Shown in pieces: positions 1-7,164 of a stretch of DNA of 64,000 nt. Origin of the DNA: Streptomyces spinosus (GTDB lineage Bacteria; Actinomycetota; Actinomycetes; Streptomycetales; Streptomycetaceae); contig NZ_JAINRC010000009.1 of assembly GCF_020400655.1 (NCBI RefSeq), forward strand, positions 248,001 through 312,000, given 5' to 3'. A program made the position numbers and the translations under genes. Each line of letters begins with the position of its first letter. Within the stretch, counting starts at the first letter, position 1. The notes beneath the pieces were generated by a model. That model saw only the letters and a program-made list of their open reading frames with translations. It searched no databases and was not told the DNA's origin.

Positions 1-364
1 AGGCCAGGTCGGTGCACATGTACAGCCCGACCGAGTTGCCGTCCCGGCCGGCCGCCCCCGCCTTCCGCGCGGTCATCAGCGACACCCCGCCGCCGGGATG
101 CGTGGTCAGGCACAGCGAACACATGCTCCGGTGCAGGAAGCCGCGCTGTGAGGGCGGGAAACGCAGGGCCACGCCGACGAGGCGGCCCTCCCGCTCCATG
201 ACCAGATAGCTGCGGTCGGGAGCGCCTGGATCGCGCCAGCCGAGGAAGTCCAGCTGGTCCCAGGGGCGGTCACCGAGATCGCGCGGGACGGCCAGGCGCT
301 TGGCCTCGCCCTTGGAGCAGTTGATAAACGAGTTGCGGACGTCCTGCTCGGTGAGCGATCTCAT
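1..364 (-). CDS. FBP-domain (treble-clef zinc finger) protein, 3' end cut by the window edge
   Basis: Read leftwards from the ATG at 364, which has a GGAAGGA ribosome site just upstream. The start reads MRSLTEQDVRNSF, followed by NCSKGEAKRLAVPRDL, a WDQLDFLGWRDPGAPDRSYL segment, a CSLC pair, PGGGVSLMTARKAG and a further YMC near the edge. This pattern matches the FBP domain, related to the C-terminal treble-clef zinc-binding part of elongation-factor-G-binding proteins. About 121 residues are visible; the last zinc ligands and the stop lie outside the window. It is divergent from the DUF3626 gene. The family's exact role in actinomycetes is not known to me, though a ribosome or EF-G link is possible by homology. 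Confidence 0.85.
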   Translation of the reverse strand, partial: MRSLTEQDVRNSFINCSKGEAKRLAVPRDLGDRPWDQLDFLGWRDPGAPDRSYLVMEREGRLVGVALRFPPSQRGFLHRSMCSLCLTTHPGGGVSLMTARKAGAAGRDGNSVGLYMCTDLA

Positions 365-392
365 GAGGGTCCTTCCGATGTTCCGGTCGCAA

Positions 393-407
393 CCTAGGAG
401 CTCTAGG
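393..407. promoter_or_regulatory. Inverted repeat between divergent genes
   Basis: CCTAG, five bases, CTAGG forms a perfect 5-bp inverted repeat in the 81-bp gap between the FBP-domain gene and the DUF3626 gene. Its position about 40 bp upstream of the rightward start suits an operator for one or both genes. It is short and could be chance; no regulator is assigned. Confidence 0.3.
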
Positions 408-445
408 CTGACGGCTATCCTATTTAGCTGTACAGGGGTGATCCA

Positions 446-1339
446 ATGGATTTCCGGCTAAGGCCGCCCGGGCTGCCCCGGAGCGCCCGGCGAGCGCTGG
501 AGCACGTCACCGGCACCGCGTCCGGCCCGCCGCTCGACCCGGACCTGCGGATCACGCTCAACTTCCACCCCGACCGGACCTCGGGCGGGCTGCCGATCCT
601 GGAGTCGCTGGCCCGGGACGGCGCGTACCACTCGCAGTTCGTCACCGGGACCAGCAACGGCGGGCTCACGGCCCACCCGGGCGGCGACCGGACGCGCTGG
701 GAGAGCCGGATCTTCGGCGGCGCCTACGACGACGCCGACCCGGCCGAGCGCCCGGTGTACGGCGCGCTCGACTTCCGGCGCCAGGTGGTCGGCGCGGCCC
801 CCCGCTTCGGCTCCTCGCACCTCAGGCTCCGCGGGGCGGTCCTGGCCCGGGCCACCTTCTGCTACCCGGACAGCTCGACCGGGCCCGGCGACTTCGGCGT
901 GGCCGGCGCCATGCCGCTGATCGCCCTCGCCGAGGCGGACCGGCAGGACGCCCTCAACGACTACGTCGAGGCACATGTGCACGGGGGCGTGCTGCTCGGA
1001 CGGGACGTGGAGGCGCTGGTACTGGACGCGAGCTACCGGGGCACACCGGTGGAGACGGCCTCCCGGCGCCTGCCCTTCCCGCTCGCCTGGCACCCCGGCT
1101 ACCGCCTCACCGTCACCGGGCTGCGCCGGCACGCCGACTACCGCGGCCCCCAGTACGCCGACCTCGGCGCGCGCATCGCAGAGCGCGGCCTCGTCACCCC
1201 CCGCGTCATCGGGGACGCGGCCCGCAGTGGCCGGTACGACCTCCAGGCCCTCAAGATGGTCTGGCACACCCTGGCCCGCTTCGGCGCCCCGCAGGGCGCG
1301 GGAACGGCGAGGACACCCCCGCCGGAGCGCATCCGCTGA
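446..1339 (+). CDS. DUF3626 domain-containing protein
   Basis: A 297-residue soluble protein with no signal peptide or membrane segment. It carries the run of motifs I associate with DUF3626: LNFHPDR near residue 35, GGDRTRWESRIFGGAYDD near 78-95, YGALDFRR, PRFGSSHLRLR, ATFCYPDS and YVEAHVHGG. Conserved Arg, Trp, Glu, His and Asp residues in these blocks look like an enzyme active site, but no activity is established. The ATG at 446 follows an AGGGGTGA ribosome site. The C-terminal 25 residues, rich in Pro, Arg and Gly, look like a disordered tail. The gene stands alone, followed by about 300 bases without a clear gene. Confidence 0.85.
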   Translation: MDFRLRPPGLPRSARRALEHVTGTASGPPLDPDLRITLNFHPDRTSGGLPILESLARDGAYHSQFVTGTSNGGLTAHPGGDRTRWESRIFGGAYDDADPAERPVYGALDFRRQVVGAAPRFGSSHLRLRGAVLARATFCYPDSSTGPGDFGVAGAMPLIALAEADRQDALNDYVEAHVHGGVLLGRDVEALVLDASYRGTPVETASRRLPFPLAWHPGYRLTVTGLRRHADYRGPQYADLGARIAERGLVTPRVIGDAARSGRYDLQALKMVWHTLARFGAPQGAGTARTPPPERIR

Positions 1340-1647
1340 GGTTCTCGGGAGGCCCGGCGCCGAGGGCGGGGAGGGGCGCCGCCGCTGGGGTTCGCGGCCG
1401 GGGCGGGGTGCCGCCGCCGGGGCTTCGGCGGGTGCGGGTCCCCGCCGGGCCGACTGCCGGGCGCCGGCGCCCGGACGGCTCCCGGCGTCCGCCCGGCCTT
1501 CCGTACCCTGGACACCCTGTACCGGGAGCGGACCCCCGGCGCCGACGAGGCCGCGGCCGGACGGTGCCCCGGCACGCTGGTGGCGGACGGGCGTTGCGTG
1601 GAGGACGTGTACGCGGCGGGCTGAGCCGCCGGGGGAGGGGGAGCGGG
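1340..1647. other. 308-bp stretch without a convincing gene
   Basis: Extremely GC-rich DNA. One open stretch (about 1502-1624, plus strand) translates to a plausible-looking tail RTLDTLYRERTPGADE ... ending CVEDVYAAG and a TGA, but it has no start codon in frame after the DUF3626 stop. It may be the remnant of a decayed gene. No promoter or clear terminator was seen. Confidence 0.35.
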
Positions 1648-2031
1648 GTGCGGGACACCGGGGAGCGGGCCCGGCGGATCCCTGCCGTGGCGGGCCCGCC
1701 GCCCGCCCGGCCGGGCGGGGTGCGCCCGCTCGCCGGCGGCCCCCGCAGGGGTGACCCGGTCGCCGGCTTCCTCTCCCTCGCCCCGCTGGACGACGTCGGG
1801 AAGGACCATGGCCTCCTCGCCGGCCACCGGGACGCCGGAGGCCGCGTCGGCTTCGGCCGGTCGGGGCGGCTGTGGCTCGCGCTCTCCCGCGCCTGCCGCC
1901 GCCTGATCACGCTGGTCGAGACGGTCCCCCGGGCGGCCGGCGTGCGACGACGGCGGTGGACCGGCGACACCGTCGGGCCGGAAATGGTCGCGGCACTGGA
2001 CGAGATCAAACGTCTCCGCCTTAGCTCATAG
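1648..2031 (+). CDS. Possible small hypothetical protein
   Basis: A 127-residue frame from a GTG preceded by a purine-rich run (GGGGGAGGGGGAG) that could act as a ribosome site. From about residue 40 onward codon use is typical of Streptomyces genes (third positions nearly all G or C). I recognise no domain; the protein is basic, with many Arg. Its TAG stop lies inside the palindrome upstream of the ROK gene, an unusual place for a real gene to end. Either a small uncharacterised protein or the degraded 3' part of a lost gene. Weak call. Confidence 0.3.
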   Translation: MRDTGERARRIPAVAGPPPARPGGVRPLAGGPRRGDPVAGFLSLAPLDDVGKDHGLLAGHRDAGGRVGFGRSGRLWLALSRACRRLITLVETVPRAAGVRRRRWTGDTVGPEMVAALDEIKRLRLSS

Positions 2032-2042
2032 CGTGAACTAAG
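2020..2042. promoter_or_regulatory. Palindromic operator upstream of the ROK regulator
   Basis: CTTAGCTCA and TGAACTAAG form a 9-bp inverted repeat (8 of 9 paired) around a 5-bp spacer. It is centred about 87 bp upstream of the ROK start. A TTAG-TCA/TGA-CTAA architecture is the kind of site bound by ROK (NagC/XylR) repressors, so autoregulation is the simplest reading. That binding is inferred, not shown. Confidence 0.6.
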
Positions 2043-2117
2043 GGTTGGGGAAATGTCGCGCCCCGGCTGTCCGAAGGGGTATGTTGCAGGTCGGGCAGGG
2101 TTCGTGAAGGGAGCCAC

Positions 2118-3407
2118 ATGGCGGCGCGCAACGGGCGCACGGTACGCGACCTGAGACGAGGCAACCGGACGGCGGTGCTCCAGAGGCTGTACTTCGACGG
2201 CCCGCTCAGCCGGTTCGAGCTGGGCCCGGCCACCGGACTCAGCTCCGGCTCGGTCAGCAACGTGGTCGCGGACCTGATCGCCGACGGCCTGGTCGAGGAG
2301 GCCGGCAGCGTCGACTCCGACGGCGGCCGGCCGCGCACGCTGCTGCGCGTCGCCCCGCACAGCGGCCAGATGATCGGCGTGGACGTCGGCGAGACCCGGG
2401 TCCGGGTGGAGCTGTTCGACCTGGCCCTCACGGAACTGGCCCGCGTCGAGCGCCCGTTGACCCCCCAGGGCTACGACGTCGACGTCATCACCGGTCACAT
2501 CCGCGACGGCGTCGCCGAGGTCCTCACCGCCGAACAGGCCGTGCCCGACCGGCTGCTCGGTGTCGGTGTCGGCGTCCCCGGAATCGTGGAGCACACCCCG
2601 GACCGGGGCGCCGTCGTGCACGGGCAGACCATCGGCTGGGACGCCGTCCCGCTGGAGCAACTGCTCCGCTCGGCCTCCCGGCTTCCCGACGGGGTGCCGT
2701 ACTTCATCGACAACGGGGCCAAGACGCTCGGCCAGGCCGAGATGTGGTTCGGCGCGGGACGCGGCGCCCGCAACGCCGTCGTCGTGCTCTTCGGCTCCGG
2801 CGTCGGCGCCTGCCTGGTCACCCCCGAGGTCGAACACGGCCGGGCCGTGGAGTGGGGCCACCTGACGGTACGGGTGCGCGGGCGCCGCTGCCGCTGCGGT
2901 GCGCCCGGCTGCCTGGAGGCCTACGCGGGCGCCGAGTCGCTGCTCGCCCGCTGGCGCGAGGAGGGCGGGCGGCCGCCCGAGGACACCGACGAGGAGACCG
3001 CGCTCACCGCGATGCTCGCCGCCGCGTACCCGTCCGAGGGCGGTACCGCCGACCCGGTCGCGCTGGCCGTCCTGGAGGAGACCGCCGAGTACCTCGGCGC
3101 CGGCCTGTCCGACCTGATCAACCTCTTCCAGCCCGAGCGGATCCTCATCGGCGGCTGGGCCGGGCTCCAGCTCGGCACGCGGTTCCTGCCCGCCGTACGG
3201 CGGCACGCGGCCACGTACGCGCTGCGGCACCCGGCCGACAAGGTGACGATCGACCTCGGCCGGCTCGGACCGGACGCGGTCACCGTCGGCGCCGCGATCC
3301 TGCCGCTCGCCGACTTCTTCGCCAGCGGCGGCCGCCGCCCCGAACCGGCCGCCGAGGACCGCCTGCCCGCCTGGCGAACCGCCCTCCAGGAACGCGCCCC
3401 GCACTGA
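2118..3407 (+). CDS. ROK-family transcriptional regulator
   Basis: A 429-residue protein. Residues ~15-63 form a winged helix-turn-helix (GNRTAVLQRLYFDGPLSRFEL, then SSGSVSNVVADLIADGLVEE). Residues ~80-395 are the ROK sugar-kinase-like domain, with a DVGETRVRVEL phosphate-type loop, IDNGAKTLGQAE and the zinc motif CRCGAPGCLEAYAG near 257-270. ROK proteins of this length with an N-terminal HTH are repressors or activators of sugar uptake and catabolism, with the kinase fold binding the sugar effector. ATG start with GAAGGGAGCC upstream. No sugar operon is adjacent, so the target genes may be elsewhere; the 2020-2042 palindrome suggests self-control. Confidence 0.93.
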   Translation: MAARNGRTVRDLRRGNRTAVLQRLYFDGPLSRFELGPATGLSSGSVSNVVADLIADGLVEEAGSVDSDGGRPRTLLRVAPHSGQMIGVDVGETRVRVELFDLALTELARVERPLTPQGYDVDVITGHIRDGVAEVLTAEQAVPDRLLGVGVGVPGIVEHTPDRGAVVHGQTIGWDAVPLEQLLRSASRLPDGVPYFIDNGAKTLGQAEMWFGAGRGARNAVVVLFGSGVGACLVTPEVEHGRAVEWGHLTVRVRGRRCRCGAPGCLEAYAGAESLLARWREEGGRPPEDTDEETALTAMLAAAYPSEGGTADPVALAVLEETAEYLGAGLSDLINLFQPERILIGGWAGLQLGTRFLPAVRRHAATYALRHPADKVTIDLGRLGPDAVTVGAAILPLADFFASGGRRPEPAAEDRLPAWRTALQERAPH

Positions 3408-3408
3408 G

Positions 3409-3442
3409 AGGCGGCCCGGGGGCGCTCCGGGCCGGGCCGCCT
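3409..3442 (+). terminator. Hairpin terminator after the ROK gene
   Basis: AGGCGGCCCGG pairs perfectly with CCGGGCCGCCT over 11 bp with a 12-nt loop, starting two bases after the ROK stop codon. There is no U-tract, which is normal for Streptomyces hairpin terminators. Confidence 0.7.
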
Positions 3443-3584
3443 GTCCGCCGGGTGAGGTCAGGCGCTCCGCGCGACCCGCGTCGTGGGCGGAGGAGCCGTG
3501 CCCGGTCCGAGCCGGGCCCCGGCCGCTGCGGACCCCGGGCCGGCCGGAAGCGCCGCCCTGAGCATCAGGCGCCCCGCCCCGCGA

Positions 3585-3824
3585 TCAGTCCGACGGCTCG
3601 TCCGGAACCGGGTGCTCCGACTGTGCCGTGGCGGGCCGGGCCGCGCCGCGGGGCCCGGTGCCGGCCTCGTCCGTGTCCGGTGCGACGTCCCGGTCCGGCT
3701 CCTCGCCGGCCGCGCGCCTCGTGGACACGTCCCAGGGATCCTCGTCGGGCCGGGCCTGCTGGTCGGGCATGTCCCGGGGCACCGGCCGCTGCTCCGCCCC
3801 GGACCCGGGTTTCCGCACCGTCAT
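3585..3824 (-). CDS. Small disordered hydrophilic protein
   Basis: A 79-residue protein starting MTVRKPGSGAEQRPVPRDMP, rich in Asp, Glu, Pro, Arg and Gly, with no hydrophobic core, signal peptide or membrane segment. A good ribosome site (GGAGCGGAGAAG) precedes the ATG, and the acidic/proline composition with a PDEPSD tail looks like a small conserved Streptomyces protein rather than a chance frame. It lies 42 bp downstream of the epimerase gene on the same strand and could be its operon partner. Function unknown. Confidence 0.6.
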   Translation of the reverse strand: MTVRKPGSGAEQRPVPRDMPDQQARPDEDPWDVSTRRAAGEEPDRDVAPDTDEAGTGPRGAARPATAQSEHPVPDEPSD

Positions 3825-3866
3825 GGTCTTCTCCGCTCCTCGTCGGCTCGTTCGGTGCCTGTGCGC

Positions 3867-4898
3867 TCAGCCGGCCTTGCGCCCGCGCATCGGCTCGGTC
3901 TCCGCCCCGCCGCCCTTGCGCAGTCCGTCCAGGAACTCCTGGATCACCTCGGTCGCCGTGTACCGGGGCTCCCAGCCCAGCTCGGCGCGCGCCCGCGCGC
4001 AGTCCATCAGCGGCAGCCGCAGCACGGCGTCGAAGAGGTGCGGCGAGGCGGGCAGCAGGTGCAGCCCCCAGGCGGCGGCGATGGCCGTGCGGGCCGCCGT
4101 ACGCGGCAGCCGTACCGCCCGGGAGCCGAGCAGCTCGGCGAGGACACCGGCGTCCAGCGCGGGGTCGGCGGCCAGGTTGAAGGCGCCCCGGGCGTTGTCC
4201 GAGCGCACCGCGAGCCGGTAGGCCTCGGCGGCGTCGTCCGTGTGCAGCGCCTGGACCCGCAGACCGGGGACGTCCGGCAGGAACGGCAGCAGGTCAGGCC
4301 GCGCCAGCGGACCGGGCAGGAACCGCCCGCCGAAGATCCGCCGCTGCTCGCTCGCCGACTCCCATTTGAACAGGAACGCCGGGCGCATCCGGACCACCCG
4401 CACCTCGGGGTGGTCGCGCTCGAACACGTCGAGCGTGCGCTCCAGGTAGGCCTTCTCCCGGCAGTACGCGGCGTCCGGCCAGCCGTGCGTCGGCCAGGAC
4501 TCGTCCACCGGGCGGTCCTTCGGTCCCGGCGAGTACGCCCCGACGGACGAGGCGTGCACCAGCACCGGTACCCGGGCCGCGGCGACCGCCTCGAACACCC
4601 GGATGCTGCCGAGCACGTTGGTCCGCCAGGTCGTGGCCGGATCGTGCGTCGGCTGGAAGGCCCAGGCCAGATGGATCACGGCGTCGGCACCCTCGAACCG
4701 CTCGGCGAGGTTCGCCTGGTCCCCGGCGACGTCGACGGCGGACCACTCGGTCTTCGGCGGCGACCACGCGGGCGTCCGCCGGGCCAGCCCGCGCACGGAC
4801 TTGATGTCCGGGTCCTCGGAGAGCAGGCGCACCACGCTCGTCCCGACATTGCCGGTGGCGCCGGTCACGACGACCCTGCTGCCCACTGAGCTGCTCAC
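3867..4898 (-). CDS. NAD-dependent epimerase/dehydratase (extended SDR)
   Basis: A 343-residue protein from GTG 4898 (VSSSVGSRVVVTGATG), chosen because GAGGAGCCGAGG lies just before it and the Rossmann motif then sits at the N terminus as usual. GATGNVG binds the dinucleotide; VHASSVGAYSPG and the catalytic YCREK (Y-x3-K) follow; an RMRPAFLF segment is typical of extended SDRs. The family acts on nucleotide sugars or similar carbonyl/hydroxyl substrates; this substrate cannot be read from sequence. Its 5' side is a 320-bp leader region with a strong hairpin. A longer in-frame reading exists, but those extra residues are Pro/Arg-rich and unlike a protein start. Confidence 0.88.
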   Translation of the reverse strand: MSSSVGSRVVVTGATGNVGTSVVRLLSEDPDIKSVRGLARRTPAWSPPKTEWSAVDVAGDQANLAERFEGADAVIHLAWAFQPTHDPATTWRTNVLGSIRVFEAVAAARVPVLVHASSVGAYSPGPKDRPVDESWPTHGWPDAAYCREKAYLERTLDVFERDHPEVRVVRMRPAFLFKWESASEQRRIFGGRFLPGPLARPDLLPFLPDVPGLRVQALHTDDAAEAYRLAVRSDNARGAFNLAADPALDAGVLAELLGSRAVRLPRTAARTAIAAAWGLHLLPASPHLFDAVLRLPLMDCARARAELGWEPRYTATEVIQEFLDGLRKGGGAETEPMRGRKAG

Positions 4899-4992
4899 CC
4901 TCGGCTCCTCTCGTCGGCGCGGCGGAGGCTGCGACGAGCGGCCGGGTACCCGGCCGCCGCCCGCGCACACGCGGCCCGGGCGGCATGAGGAA

Positions 4993-5026
4993 GCCCCGGC
5001 CGTGACGGGGGAATCACGACCGGGGC
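4993..5026 (-). terminator. Strong hairpin, terminator or attenuator
   Basis: GCCCCGG pairs with CCGGGGC and CGTGA with TCACG, separated by one C/A mismatch; the loop is 8 nt. It lies 95 bp upstream of the epimerase start and about 190 bp after the HAD gene stop. It could end the PHP-HAD transcript, end a small RNA, or attenuate the epimerase gene. Confidence 0.55.
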
Positions 5027-5156
5027 GGTCGGTGGTGGGGGCGGATGGCGGTCGCCTCTCGGCGAGACGCTCCACAGGGCTTCAGCCGAACGATCGTCCC
5101 TGTGGGCAAAAGGTGAGGCCCGGGGACACTGTCCCATCCGCACCCACGGCTAGTTC

Positions 5157-5182
5157 AACGGGCAACCACACTCGGGTGTTCC
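5157..5182 (-). promoter_or_regulatory. ECF-sigma-type promoter-like sequence
   Basis: On the minus strand GGAAC is followed after 18 bases by GTT, close to the GGAAT-N18-GTT pattern known for SigR-type promoters (and loosely like other ECF sites). It would fire towards the hairpin at 4993-5026 and the epimerase gene. One match by eye is weak evidence. Confidence 0.3.
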
Positions 5183-5218
5183 AGCCCCCCACGTGACGTG
5201 CGTCACCAGGGGAACGGC

Positions 5219-5875
5219 TCACGCCAGCGCGCTCCCGGCCAGCCGCGCCAGCAGGTCCGCGGGGTCCGCGTACACCGCCTCCGCCCCCGCCTCCTCCAGG
5301 TCGGCCCGGGGAATGCCGCCGCACAGCACGCCCACACAGCGCACCCCGGCCTTGCTGCCCGCCCGCATGTCCCACACGGTGTCCCCTACGAACACCGCCC
5401 GCGAGGCGGGCACCCCGGCCAGCTCCAGCGCGTGCTGCACCGGCTCCGGGGCGGGTTTGCCCTCCCGCACGTCGTCCGCGCTCGCCGTGGCCGTGATGGC
5501 GTCGTCCGCGCCGATCGCCCGGCGCAGCGCACCCAGCTCGGCACCGCTCGCCGACGTGGCGAGGACCACCGTCCAGCCGTCCCCGTGCAGCCGCCGCAGC
5601 AGCTCGCCGGCCCCCGGCAGGGCGGGGAGCCGGTCGAAGTACTGGCCGTACAGCGCCGTGTGCGCGGCGCTCAGTTCCGCGTCCTGGTCCCGGTCCCGGT
5701 CGTCACCGAGCAGATGGGCGACGAGGTCGCTCGAACCGAGGCCGACGGCCCGGTGCACGGCGTGCATGGGCACCTCGTGGCCCGCCTGCCGGAACGCCTC
5801 CCACCAGGTCACGACGTGCAGGTGATTGGTGTCGACGAGGGTTCCGTCGACGTCGAACACGGCGGCACGGTCCAT
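5219..5875 (-). CDS. HAD-superfamily hydrolase (phosphatase/phosphoglucomutase-like)
   Basis: A 218-residue cytoplasmic protein with the HAD motifs in order: DVDGTLVDT (nucleophile Asp, residues ~8-16), LATSAS (motif II, ~103), KPAPEP (motif III Lys, ~140) and FVGDTVWDMRAG (motif IV, ~163). The helical cap between motifs I and II makes it subclass I, like beta-phosphoglucomutase or phosphoglycolate phosphatase; the small-phosphoester substrate is not predictable. It sits 55 bp downstream of the PHP-domain gene on the same strand and is probably cotranscribed with it. Starts at ATG 5875; length is usual for the family. Confidence 0.92.
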   Translation of the reverse strand: MDRAAVFDVDGTLVDTNHLHVVTWWEAFRQAGHEVPMHAVHRAVGLGSSDLVAHLLGDDRDRDQDAELSAAHTALYGQYFDRLPALPGAGELLRRLHGDGWTVVLATSASGAELGALRRAIGADDAITATASADDVREGKPAPEPVQHALELAGVPASRAVFVGDTVWDMRAGSKAGVRCVGVLCGGIPRADLEEAGAEAVYADPADLLARLAGSALA

Positions 5876-5930
5876 TCCAGGTCCTCTCCGTCAGCCCCGG
5901 GGCCTTCCCGCCGGCCCCAGGTCCTCGCTG

Positions 5931-6998
5931 TCAGCTCCGGGAGCGGGTACCACGCCGGGAACCCGCCACGCGTGCCGGCAGCCGTCCCTCGCGCGTCCAG
6001 CCCAGCAGCTCGTCGGCCGACCAGGTGGTCACCACGCGCTCGGGCGGCACCCCGCACTCCTCGGCCCGGGCGCAGCCGAGGATCTGCCAGTCCAGCTGCC
6101 CGGGTGCGTGCGCGTCGGTGTCCACCGCGAACAGCACCCCCGCCTCGACCGCCCGGCGCAGCAGCCGCCGGGGCGGGTCCAGTCGTTCCGGGCGGCTGTT
6201 GATCTCCACGGCGGTCCCCGACTCGGCGCACGCGGCGAACACCTCGTCCGCGTCGAACTGCGACTCGGGCCGCCCCCGGCCCGTGACCAGACGGCCGGTG
6301 CAGTGCCCGAGGACGTCGGCGTGCGGATCGCGCACGGCGGCGACCATCCGCCGGGTCATGGACCGGGCGTCCATCCGCAGCTTGGAGTGGACCGACACCA
6401 CGACCACGTCCAGCCGCTCCAGCAGTTCCGGTTCCTGGTCCAGCGAGCCGTCGTCCAGGATGTCGCACTCGATGCCGGTCAGCAGCCGAAACGGCGCCCA
6501 GCGAGCGTTCAGTTCCGCGACCACCGCCAACTGCTCGCGCAGCCGCTCGGGCGACAGCCCACGGGCCACGGTCAGCCGCGGCGAGTGGTCGGTGAGCACG
6601 GTCCACTCGTGCCCCAGCCCGGCCGCCGCCCGCCCCATCTCCTCGATCGGGCTGCCGCCGTCGGACCAGTCCGAGTGCGTGTGGCAGTCCCCGCGGATCA
6701 GCGCCCGCAGACCGGCCCCCGGCCCCTCGGCGCCGGCCGCCTTCCCGGCCTCCTCCTCCAGCCTGCGCAGGTACCCGGGCACCTCACCGTCCAGCGCCTC
6801 CCGCACCACCTGGGCGGTCTTCGGCCCGACCCCCTTCAGCGACTCCAGCGTCCCGGCGGCCGCCCGCTCGGCCACCTCGCCCCCGGGCAGCGCGGCCAGC
6901 GTCCGGGCGGCGGTGCGGAAGGCCCGCACCCGGTAGGCGGGGGCGAGCGCCCGCTCCAGGAGGAACGCGATCCGGTCGAGGGCGGCGACGGGGTCCAT
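5931..6998 (-). CDS. PHP-domain metal-dependent phosphoesterase with PolX-like helix-hairpin-helix N terminus
   Basis: About 355 residues from ATG 6998 (MDPVAALDRIAFLLERALAP). Residues ~1-90 resemble the helical 8-kDa/HhH region of family X DNA polymerases, including LKGVGPKTAQVV; the palm/fingers polymerase part is absent. Residues ~105-340 are a PHP domain with metal motifs DCHTHSDWSDG, TDHS, GIECDIL, SVHSK, LGHCTGR and DTDAHAP, as in PolX-associated PHP and histidinol-phosphatase-like enzymes. It should hydrolyse a phosphoester using a metal cluster, perhaps nucleic-acid linked given the HhH. A longer in-frame reading exists to 7454 but the added part is antisense to the SDR gene. The start has only a weak ribosome site. 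Confidence 0.88.
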   Translation of the reverse strand: MDPVAALDRIAFLLERALAPAYRVRAFRTAARTLAALPGGEVAERAAAGTLESLKGVGPKTAQVVREALDGEVPGYLRRLEEEAGKAAGAEGPGAGLRALIRGDCHTHSDWSDGGSPIEEMGRAAAGLGHEWTVLTDHSPRLTVARGLSPERLREQLAVVAELNARWAPFRLLTGIECDILDDGSLDQEPELLERLDVVVVSVHSKLRMDARSMTRRMVAAVRDPHADVLGHCTGRLVTGRGRPESQFDADEVFAACAESGTAVEINSRPERLDPPRRLLRRAVEAGVLFAVDTDAHAPGQLDWQILGCARAEECGVPPERVVTTWSADELLGWTREGRLPARVAGSRRGTRSRS

Positions 6999-7018
6999 GA
7001 GATCCAAGGGTGCACCAG

Positions 7019-7048
7019 GCGCCCCGCAGCGGCGCGGGGAACCGCGCG
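7019..7048. repeat. Streptomyces-type short intergenic repeat
   Basis: A GCGCCCCGC...GCGCGGGGAACCGCGCG block with CCCCGC/GCGGGG self-pairing. Sequences of this form (CGCCCCG..GGCGCGGGGAAC.GCGCG) recur between Streptomyces genes in many genomes. Only this copy was noticed in the window; the assignment rests on recall of that common pattern. Confidence 0.5.
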
Positions 7049-7164
7049 TCCGGCCGCGGCCCGTCCGCGGCCCCTTCCGTGCCCGCGGTGGCGGTTCCGT
7101 TTGTGCCCACCGCCGCCGGGTACTGCGTGACCCGTCCACGTGACCCACCGTGAGGAGGTTCGTC

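Larger units (their letters stand above)
4899..5218. other. 320-bp intergenic region with hairpin and promoter-like site
   Basis: No gene is seen on either strand. On the minus strand it contains an ECF-type promoter-like pair at 5157-5182 and then a strong hairpin at 4993-5026, before the epimerase start. This could be a long regulated leader or a short non-coding RNA that ends at the hairpin. Confidence 0.4.

Noticed and set aside
1251..3404. Long leftward open frame of 717 codons over the ROK gene
   Set aside because: It is antisense to a clearly coding ROK gene; high G+C removes stop codons on the opposite strand. The product is rich in Arg, Gly and Pro with no domain.
4990..5190. Possible 6C-type small RNA
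   Set aside because: The hairpin loop has only five C residues and no second C-rich loop was found, so the family label is not supported; only an unspecific RNA candidate is reported.
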